Below, in pieces: positions 56,080 through 64,000 of a DNA stretch of 64,000 nt. The notes below the pieces were generated by a model. It saw nothing but the letters and a program-made list of their open reading frames with translations. It was not told the origin of the DNA and made no database searches. Source of the DNA: Dactylonectria macrodidyma (taxonomy: Eukaryota > Ascomycota > Sordariomycetes > Hypocreales > Nectriaceae); contig JAGMUV010000015.1 of the NCBI GenBank assembly GCA_020744425.1, positions 248,001-312,000 of the forward strand. Direction: 5' to 3'. The number at the start of each line of letters is the position of its first letter. The first letter of the stretch is position 1. The translations under genes and the position numbers were made by a program.

Positions 56080-57579
56080 ATGGCTTTGGGGATGACGGAG
56101 TGTTGGTGAAAATGAGACAATCTGGAAGATTTTTACAGGACCGCGGTTTGATCTACATAGGGGCCGATACAAGTGAGGGAGCGATATCCGGAGTTTTGAC
56201 TTGTAATTCCCAGGAGCAGGCTAGGTAGCCAGAAGACTCGTGTGATTTTGAGAAGCTACATTAGCACTTGCGCATTGGACAGGTTCTCCGTCCCCTTGCA
56301 GGATACGCAATCTGACAATGTTTCACATCAAGAGCCTGTATTGCATTTGTGACTTAACTCAGACTACCAAGGCTTGATGTCTTCCCTCAAGCAGCAATGT
56401 CGTTGTTTTGGGCCGTTGAGATGTAGTCATTCAAGGTGGCGTCGATGTGAGGGGGATCGACAGGGTCGTGGATGTTGGTTGGCTCGGGTATTTTGACAGC
56501 TCAGGTGCACCGCTTGACCACGTTTTGGAAGTCTATTCTTGCGGCACCAGCCGTCATGGGCTGGACTGGTTGACTGGCTGGGTGGGGGGTGTGGTGTAAC
56601 ATTCGGAGTGTGGCAGACGAGACGACTTTAGGCAAATGTTGGGGTAGGGTGGCTTTATTTTCGACACTTACCCAGTACGTTGCTTGGGCGTGATGCTTAT
56701 ACTCGTTAGTGTAATACCACGTTTTGTCGAATCGTTGCATCATGTAGGTTCATGTAGTTTGATAGAGTCACACATGGTGATACTGTAAAACAGTCGTCAT
56801 CTTACAGTACGTCTCTCAAGGATTAATCCCACCCCCAACACCTCGTGCGCTCCCCAAGCGTGTTGGCGCTCGAGTGTTCATGAAGTGTCTGAGCATTCCT
56901 CGATGACTTGGGTTGCCTGTTTGTCAGCCCAGCATCGTGCGTGTGCTTATTCATCAAACGGATTGAATTCCCGGACGAGATGAGAATTGGCCTAAGAAAG
57001 ACGTTGACGACTTTGGAACTAGACGGGTTTGCAACGGAAATGTCACGCAAACCCCACTCCTTTGAGACTTCTAGCACCACGAACACACCTTGCGCCCTGG
57101 GCCCTGGGAAAAAAGGTCCACAAGGCGTTGCCTTTAACTGGCATGTATTGGTTGCGCTATGGAGTTGATTCGGTCGCACGTCATTGTGCTTATCAATCCA
57201 TCTGCACACCGCACAGCATAGAGCCATAGAATGGGGTTAGAGCCGGGGCACGACGAAACCCGGTGTGGGCTCGAGTGCGAAAATCGCCATATCAACCAGT
57301 GATTTCCGAAATTCGATTTCAAAGCCACTGATTGCGTCTAATGCAAGAGCCCTACTTAAGTGTTCCGACTTCCAGCTTTTTTTTTCTTTTTCGATGTTGA
57401 GGTTACTCAAGAGCTGAGGCATTGGCAAACAACAACTTGGCGCAACTAAACAACCTCGCCCCCGCATTCTACCTACCCATTAAGAAGAAAACACCTCGAG
57501 AGACACCAACCGACAGGGTTGCTACGAAGAGACCAAAATCTCACCATTTCCACACTCCTTATAACGCAACAGCGCAATC
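56080..57579. other. Intergenic region
   Basis: 1.5 kb between the peroxidase and old-yellow-enzyme genes. Only chance frames are seen. A T-run at about 57379-57386 lies in the upstream region of the next gene. Confidence 0.5.
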
Positions 57580-58881
57580 ATGACGCTGTCAGACATTGAA
57601 AACAAGGCCGCCCCCGGCGTCCCGTACTTTACTCCGGCACAGGTTCCGGCCGCCGGGTCCGCACTGGAGTCGGACTCGGCACCGACTCTCTTCAAGCCGC
57701 TCCGTATCCGTGGGGTCGAGCTGCACAACCGCTTCGTCGTGTCGCCCATGTGCACCTACAGCGCCAAGGACGGCTATTTATCTGATTTTCACCTCGTTCA
57801 TCTCGGCCAGTTCGCCCTGCACGGCGCCGGCCTCGTCACCGTTGAAGCCACAGCCGTCGAGCCCCGCGGCCGCATCTCTGCCAGCGACTCTGGCCTCTGG
57901 GAGGACGGCCAGATCGTGCCCCTGAAGCGCGTCACCGACTTCATCCACAGCCAGAACTCAAAGGTGTCTATCCAGCTTGCCCACGCCGGCCGCAAGGCGA
58001 GCACGCTACCGCCCTGGATTGGCGGCCATTTGAACAAGACTCTGGCGCCGGAGAGCGTTGGCGGCTGGCCTGAGGATGTCGTTGGCCCCAGTGCCATACC
58101 TTTTGCGGAAGACCATGCTGCTCCCCACGAATTGACTGTGGAAGAGATCAAAGCTATCGTGCAGAGCTTTGCGGATGCTGCTGTCCGAGCCGTCAAGGCC
58201 GGAGTCGATGCCATTGAGATTCACGGTGCGCACGGCTATCTCCAGACTAACTTCCTGTCACCTATTTCCAACGCAGGTTCACCCTTGGGATTATCATGCC
58301 AATGTTTCAGTTTCTAACTAGTATTACAGAAACGTACGGACCAGTACGGCGGCAGCTTCGAGAATCGAACACGCTTTCTGACCGAGACCATCCAGGCGGT
58401 GCGGGCCGTCGTCCCCGAAGAGCTGCCTCTCTGGGTCCGTGTCTCCGCTACGGAATGGGTTGACTCGGCCGACGAGCCCTCGTGGGATCTCAACGAGACC
58501 ATCCGCCTGGCCAAGCTTCTCCCCGCGCTGGGTGTCGACGTTCTTGATGTCAGCAGCGGCGGCAACACCGAGAAGCAGAAGATCAAGGTGACGCAGACCT
58601 TCCAGACGGGCCTGGCACGGCAAATCCGCAACGCCGTGCGCGCCGAGGGCCTGGACCTGCTCATCGCCGCCGTGGGCGTCATCACGGAGAGCGAGTTCGC
58701 CAAGTCGGTTGTACAAGAGGACGCGGAGCCCTCGGCGGACCTCGTCCTCGCAGGGAGGCAGTTCTTGCGGGAGCCGAACTGGGTGCTCGGCGTGGCGCAT
58801 GAGCTGAGAGTGCCGGTGAAATGGGCGAACCAGTACGAACGGGCTCCGCCATTGCCTAAGGGCCGATCAAGGTACCTGTGA
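57580..58881 (+). CDS. Old yellow enzyme family (YqjM-like) NADH:flavin oxidoreductase
   Basis: Two exons, 57580-58272 and 58330-58881, giving 414 aa. A TIM-barrel FMN ene-reductase. FKPLRIRGVELHNRFVVSPM with Cys58 in MCTYSA is the YqjM-class active-site start. IQLAHAGRKAS, IEIHGAHGYLQTNFLSP, NKRTDQYGGSFENRTRF and LAGRQFLREPNW are family motifs for FMN and substrate binding. It reduces activated C=C bonds with NAD(P)H; the physiological substrate is unknown. The intron must use a GC donor (58273) to give SNKRTDQYGG. The GT three bases later puts the next exon out of frame. Confidence 0.93.
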
Positions 58882-60865
58882 GTGTTGGCCAGGCATGGTT
58901 TTCAGCGTAGGTGTTATAGACTTGGTAGAGTGGCATAGAGAATCCAAAACCGAGACTTGTACGTCCCGATATGTTTTAATGACAAGAAGGATCACGGAGT
59001 TAGTGACTGACTGATATTGAGAGTATCTTCTGGAACATCCTCTAGATGTCGTCTAATTATCTTGGCTCCTTATTGACTAGATTGCCACCGAAGACACAGA
59101 TTCGTTGGAGACGAAGACGACAAAACTAAAAGAAGGATTGAGAGATGTAGAAAATACAAAACGGGGGTGATGTACACCATGAAAACGTTAATAGAGGCCA
59201 GAAGTCAGAGCTGGATATACGGCCTTGATGGCGTATTCGGAGGAACTTGATTCAATGCTGACCGCTTTGGGGCAATCGGAGGCTGAAGCGCCGGCGGTCG
59301 AGTGGGGCCGGAGGCGAAGAGCTTGTTTAGCGGAGTCTTGTTCCTGTAAGCGGCAACGGAATTGATGATGTGATGGCCTCCGAGATGTGATTTGATTACA
59401 TGCCAATATCGAAATTGATTGTTCCACGAGGAACACAAGGAAGCCGTGAATGGATAAGGACAAGTAAGCATAATGTCTCGGGATTGGGGGCCGCAAGCGC
59501 GTATCTCAATTTGTCAAACAGGAATCGGGGCGGAGCACGGGTTGGAATGAAGTGTGTTACTTCGTACCATACAGCCGCAGTAGGGGTACCTGGTACATTC
59601 AAAAGGTTTGACAAAGCGCACACGTTGCCTGGGCGCATCATGACGACGCCTCTGGAGGGAAACGTGTTCACGTATGGGATTTGTCTGTTTTCCCTCTCTC
59701 CCATTCAATTTAGAAGGAAACACTACATGTATCGGAAATACGGATGCGGCAAAAGTCTGTTGTACGGATTCCTAAGCCTCGTGTCAATAAAGGCTTGATG
59801 GTCTGAATCCAGGCCCTGCTGAGTCGATCGATAGTCATCCCTCCCGAGTCCCAACGAGGCTGGGTGGGTGGGGGCAGGCTTAAGCTCCGGAGCTATCAGA
59901 GACAATCAGCGGCGGCAAAAAAGCTACGACGTGGCCTCTTGGTAATCAATTTATTATTTTTTTGGCCTTTTCGCCCCAAGGATGAGAACTTAGCTAGGTC
60001 ACGGAGTAAACTGTACGGGAATCATAGCTGCCAAGGTGGTTGGACTGCCTATCTGGTCATCTTACGAGCGAAGGAGGGGACATGTGGATGTGGGGGGGGA
60101 TGGCGCCCTGAATTGAGAAGGTTGATGGATGGGGCGACTCTTTTGAATACGCGCGCGCGCCTGGAAAGAGGAGAGAGCATACGAAGTACTATGGCATTAG
60201 GCAGGGCTGATGCTCCTGATTCCATGGATCCTGCGACAACACTGGAGCCAGATTTATGGGTTTATGGGTTTACAGCGACAGAGCGGCATGGCGGGATCAT
60301 GGCTGATGGACTGACTGACGGCCGAGTGGACTTGGCGATCCCATGCCCATACCGCAATGCCTGGGGCAGTGGCGCACTCGCAGGGAGCGTCGGGCCTATG
60401 AGAGCCCCTGTAGCGCCCCCTAGCGGAATCCTGGGCTACTTGGAGCGGCGTAGCTGACCCGCTGAAGCAGTTTGAAGCCTAGCACTACAGGCGGCTCGCC
60501 CGCTCTTCCAGCGGTTGGAGGGCTGGAGGGGCAGAGAGAGCTGCGGCGATATGCACAGCTTAGGTGCTCCTGTAGGTATACTTAGCACCAACCAAGGTGG
60601 CCACCCTCCACCCAACCCGCCGTCATGATTCAGCCGTGGGAACCTGGAAGGGGACACTTGTTCAATTGACCACCCAGCCGTCCCAGGCCAACCTACAGCC
60701 TTCCACCACTGCCCACCAGCCTCAGGTACAAAACCTCGCCCGTCCACATCTCCAGCCTAGACTCTTCTCCCTCCTCCATCTGTCCTCTTGCTTGTCTATC
60801 CAGCCAGCGAGACGTCTTCCCCTCTCTTTGTAGGATACCCACCCCTCCCCAATTGACAGCCCATC
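58882..60865. other. Intergenic region upstream of PDI
   Basis: About 2 kb. A (GC)5-type run lies at about 60149-60160. From about 60600 it is C/T-rich leader-like DNA. A 197-codon plus-strand frame (59864-60457) has no conserved features. I see no supported gene. Confidence 0.5.
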
Positions 60866-62573
60866 ATGCTTCACAAGCGCGTTGCCTGCGGCCTCATGGC
60901 AGCACTTGCTGCCGTCGCCTCTGCCGCCGAGGGCTCTGACGTCGAGCAGCTGACCGAGGCCACCTTTGACGAGTTCATCAAGGGCAACGACCTAGTTCTC
61001 GCCGAGTGTAAGTCATCTACCTACCAGTCCACTTCTCGGGAACACACCTTCCACCCCGCCATCTCTCCCAAGCGAGCCGGCTCAGCTAGCTCACCATGCA
61101 CACTCCCGCTGCTACAGTTTGCTGACCAAGAGCTGCAGTCTTCGCTCCCTGGTGCGGCCACTGCAAGGCCCTCGCTCCCGAGTACGAGGAGGCTGCCACT
61201 ACTCTCAAGGAGAAGAACATCCGCCTCGCCAAGGTTGACTGCACTGAGGAGGCTGATCTCTGCAAGACCTACGGCGTTGAGGGTTACCCCACCCTCAAGG
61301 TCTTCCGTGGTCTTGACAACATCACCCCCTACAGCGGTCAGCGCAAGGCTCCTGGGTAAGTTAACAGCCGTCATCCGCCCAGCTTGACAGCGTACTAATT
61401 GCAATTGCTAGCATCACCTCCTACATGATCAAGCAGTCCCTGCCCGCCGTCTCTATCCTGGCCAAGGACACCCTCGAGGACTTCAAGACTGCCGACAAGG
61501 TCGTCGTTGTTGCCTACATCTCCGCCGATGACAAGACCTCCAACCAGACCTTTACCGCCCTGGCCGAGGGTCTCCGCGACACCTACCTCTTCGGTGGCGT
61601 CAACGACGCCGAGATTGCCGAGGCTGAGGGCGTCAAGGCCCCCGCCGTCGTTGTCTATAAGAACTTCGATGAGGGCAAGAACATCTACACTGGCGACGAG
61701 TTCTCCGAGTCTGACCTCTCCGCCTTCATCTCGGCCGCCGCCACTCCCCTCGTTGGCGAGGTTGGCCCCGAGACTTACTCCGGCTACATGGCCGCTGGCA
61801 TCCCTCTGGCCTACATCTTCGCCGAGACCGAGGAGGAGCGCACCACCCTTGGTGCCGCCCTCAAGCCCATTGCCGAGAAGTACAAGGGCAAGCTCAACGT
61901 CGCCACTATTGATGCCAAGAACTTTGGCGCTCACGCTGGCAACCTGAACCTCAAGACTGACAAGTTCCCCTCCTTCGCCATCCAGGAGATCGCCAAGAAC
62001 CAGAAGTTCCCCTTCGACCAGGAGAAGGAGATCACCTATGACAACATCGCTCCCTTCGTCGACGACTTCGTTGCCGGCAAGCTTGAGCCTAGCATCAAGT
62101 CTGAGGAGATCCCCGAGACCCAGGAGGGCCCCGTCACCATTGTCGTCGCCAAGAACTACAAGGATGTCGTTCTCGATGACGAGAAGGATGTCTTGATTGA
62201 GTTCTACGCCCCCTGGTGCGGTCACTGCAAGGCTCTCGCCCCCAAGTACGATGACCTTGCCTCTCAGTTCGCTGCCAGCAGCTTCAAGGACAAGGTTGTC
62301 ATCGCCAAGGTTGACGCCACCCTCAACGATGTCCCTGATGAGATCCAGGGCTTCCCCACCATCAAGCTTTACCCTGCCGGTGGTAAGGATGCCCCCATCA
62401 CCTACTCCGGTTCCCGAACCATTGAGGACCTCGCCGAGTTCATCAAGGAGAACGGCAAGTACAAGGCCGACATCTCCGCCAAGGAGGAGGGCACTGAGGA
62501 GGCTGCTCCCGCCGCCACCGAGGAGGCCGAGAAGGAGGAGGAGACCGCCGTCGAGGACCATGATGAGCTGTAA
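60866..62573 (+). CDS. Protein disulfide isomerase
   Basis: Three exons: 60866-61007, 61139-61355 and 61412-62573, giving 506 aa. A signal peptide ([20 protein letters not shown]) is followed by the a-b-b'-a' thioredoxin layout. The first active site is [10 protein letters not shown] with Cys53/Cys56, its FF split across intron 1; the second is [10 protein letters not shown] with Cys389/Cys392. Between them are redox-inactive domains, and an acidic tail ends EDHDEL, a classic HDEL ER-retrieval signal. It oxidises and isomerises disulfides in the ER lumen. It matches the PDI1/pdiA family of fungi. Confidence 0.97.
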
Positions 62574-63034
62574 ACTTGATGTCACATTAGCACGCAAAAA
62601 AGGGCATATTTGATTTCACGGGCGCGGGTTTGAATGGTGTGCTTATTGGAATGTACACCTGAGGTTTCATAGTTTCCGTCCGTGGCAGTATCTGGACTCT
62701 TTTTATGATCACGCACGTTTTCTACATTTACTGGTATCATCGATTGATTGCACCGTGACATGTTGCATCCTTGTTGTCCTCCGAGGCCGACCTAGAGATT
62801 GCGTATTAGTTTCGACAAGTTTTCGTAGTGTAGCATAGATAACTAGGTAGATATATCCACACGCAAACACGTAATACACGCTGGGCTCCCCGCGGTTTCA
62901 ACCGTTCATGGTACAATTGGACGATGGGCACCAACGGAACCAGCATCAAATTGATTCCACCCCAACTGTGCTGGGAGTTGAAGAGAGCCTGCCCTGTCCG
63001 ATCTTTTATACATTTGCTTCGCTGACAACTCGCA
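62574..63034. other. Convergent intergenic region
   Basis: 460 bp of 3' flanks between PDI (+) and the small mitochondrial gene (-). Nothing else is seen. Confidence 0.55.
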
Positions 63035-63516
63035 TCACTTCTTTCCCTGGGTCCTCTGCTCGATGTTCTGGACGTAGTTGCTCAGACGAGTAACCGAGGC
63101 TTGGAGGGTCTGTGTTGGCAGTTAGCTTTGGAGTTTCTCAAGGTAGCGACGGAGAATAGAGCGGCAATTGACGTCGAGAGTCAAAGCTTTGAGGTAGTCT
63201 TGGGCACGTACGTAGATATCCTCGGTGAGTAGGTCATTAGAGGTCTTGTACTCCTTGAGGAGATAGCTGTAGGCGGCGCCGCCGGACACGAAGCTTCCCA
63301 GAAGGAAGCCAAAGAGACTAATTGTAAGCAACGAGCCATTGTCAGCGATCCAATTCGCACGTCCTTCGATGCGCAAACTCACCCTCCACGGAAAGCTCCC
63401 ATGGGCTTGCGAGCCGGGAGCGGCGCGGCGTCGGCCATTCGTCGGGCCGAGGTGTGAAAGCTTCGCGCAGCCAGCGCGCGGCTGCTGCTGGACAGGACTC
63501 TTGACGCCAGGGACAT
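63035..63516 (-). CDS. Small mitochondrial membrane protein, conserved in fungi
   Basis: Three exons: 63516-63383, 63317-63212 and 63109-63035, giving 104 aa. The N-terminus MSLASRVLSSSSRALAARSF, then HTSARR, is a mitochondrial presequence. A single transmembrane segment follows (GLFGFLLGSFVSGGAAYSYL), then KEYKTSNDLLTEDIY, and after the last intron TLQASVTRLSNYVQNIEQRT, likely a coiled coil. I recognise this as a widespread fungal architecture but cannot name a function. It is probably an inner-membrane protein. A longer open frame starting at 63589 is in another frame and lacks the presequence. The upstream 284 bp is shared with the next, divergent gene. Confidence 0.82.
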
Positions 63517-63800
63517 GGTTGGTTCGCGAGGGGAGGTGCGGTGTTTTGAGGGAAGATGGCTTGAGGGAGCTTGATGCGATGATGGCCATATAGCCGGGAG
63601 GTCGGAATATCTGCTACGAGTGTGGTGGCGCGTGATTGGCTACGTCACGCTGTGCCCACTGCAACTGTTCGCCCCGGAGCTGGGAGGTGGATTTTCCGGT
63701 ACAAGGTCCAACTTGAGAGCCCCAAGCTTCCAGAATTGGTTCACTGAGGCGAGTCTGACACCATTTTATCTCTTCTGATGATCTTCCCTTGTCATCGACA

Positions 63801-64000
63801 ATGAACAATTTTGGCGTCATTGAGCTCGCTAGCGCCAAGACCACCGCGGCGCCTGGCTGGGCCTACGTCCCCGATACCACCATTAATCGTTCAGCACCTG
63901 CGAACAGAAAACGAGCGAGGAACGTGCCGGGCCTTAGCATCGGCGACTTGACCGTCAGGCAGGAGACGAAGAGGCGTAAAGAGGCCGAGGCGCTCGATCG
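63801..64000 (+). CDS. Unrecognised gene, 3' partial
   Basis: The ATG at 63801 starts a frame open to the window edge (66 codons): MNNFGVIELASAKTTAAPGW, then AYVPDT, then a basic segment ANRKRARNVPG and TVRQETKRRKEAEALDR. The basic clusters suggest a nuclear protein. I do not recognise the family with confidence; a fungal HIT-finger or chromatin-complex subunit is a guess. Its body lies outside the window. Confidence 0.7.
   Translation, partial: MNNFGVIELASAKTTAAPGWAYVPDTTINRSAPANRKRARNVPGLSIGDLTVRQETKRRKEAEALD

Noticed and set aside
59864..60457. 197-codon plus-strand frame upstream of PDI
   Set aside because: No conserved motif, poor composition and no supporting splice or leader signals.
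54878..62573. CCP1, old yellow enzyme and PDI as a functional redox cluster
   Set aside because: They act in different compartments (mitochondrion, probably cytosol, ER), are separated by 1.5-2 kb each, and are common housekeeping genes; adjacency is probably chance.
63122..63589. 155-codon minus-strand frame starting at 63589
   Set aside because: Its N-terminal half is the wrong frame; starting at 63516 with two introns gives a mitochondrial presequence and a clean 104-aa protein.
1..64000. CRISPR arrays, bacterial operons, riboswitches or a biosynthetic gene cluster
   Set aside because: The DNA is eukaryotic fungal chromosome; no regular spacer-repeat array was seen, and there is no polyketide, peptide or terpene synthase in the window.

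Overview
The window looks like a chromosomal segment of a filamentous ascomycete, most likely a Sordariomycete and probably in Hypocreales. Almost every gene is split by 50-100 bp GT-AG introns with CTAAC/CTGAC-like branch sites. The 5' leaders are pyrimidine-rich, the 5S rRNA genes are dispersed outside the rDNA, and the recognisable proteins are housekeeping proteins of fungal type. Exon boundaries given here were worked out by hand from splice sites, reading phase and family conservation. Most models sum to an exact multiple of three and to the length usual for the family.

Layout, left to right. 1-4075: the 3' part of a RING-H2 ubiquitin ligase gene, convergent with an amino-acid permease. 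4076-8050: gene-poor DNA with one orphan acidic ORF and two tandem 5S rRNA genes. 8538-9189: an SBDS-domain (Rtc3-like) gene. 10275-13550: a seven-exon Dbl-homology RhoGEF. 15906-19127: a SERCA-type Ca2+ pump, convergent with proteasome subunit beta-3 (PUP3, 19474-20363). 20741-25228: a complete Mutator-like (MULE) DNA transposon with perfect 94-bp inverted repeats and a 9-bp target duplication. It sits in the shared upstream region of PUP3 and of a TUG/UBX Cdc48-adaptor gene (26439-28021). 28426-29128: RPL36. 30933-33665: two predicted secretory-pathway products, a small cysteine-containing protein and a class-3 lipase ending in SDEL. 37328-38930: a 14-3-3 gene with an 8-nt microexon, then a low-complexity conserved-looking ORF. 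42817-43436: a degraded, very A+T-rich element with TA-flanked inverted repeats. 43755-47980: a synaptojanin-type phosphoinositide phosphatase, divergent from PRP39 (49608-51942). 54878-62573: three redox genes, namely mitochondrial cytochrome c peroxidase, a YqjM-like old yellow enzyme with a GC-AG intron, and protein disulfide isomerase ending in HDEL. 63035-63516: a small mitochondrial membrane protein, divergent from a gene that runs off the right edge.

Most of the content is ordinary conserved chromosome, and I found no clearly new multi-gene system. The features most worth following up are the intact MULE (its accessory ORF has one in-frame TAG), the tandem 5S genes with covarying substitutions, the microexons in PUP3 and 14-3-3, the lipase with a possible ER-retrieval tail, and the RIP-like A+T-rich inverted-repeat element.
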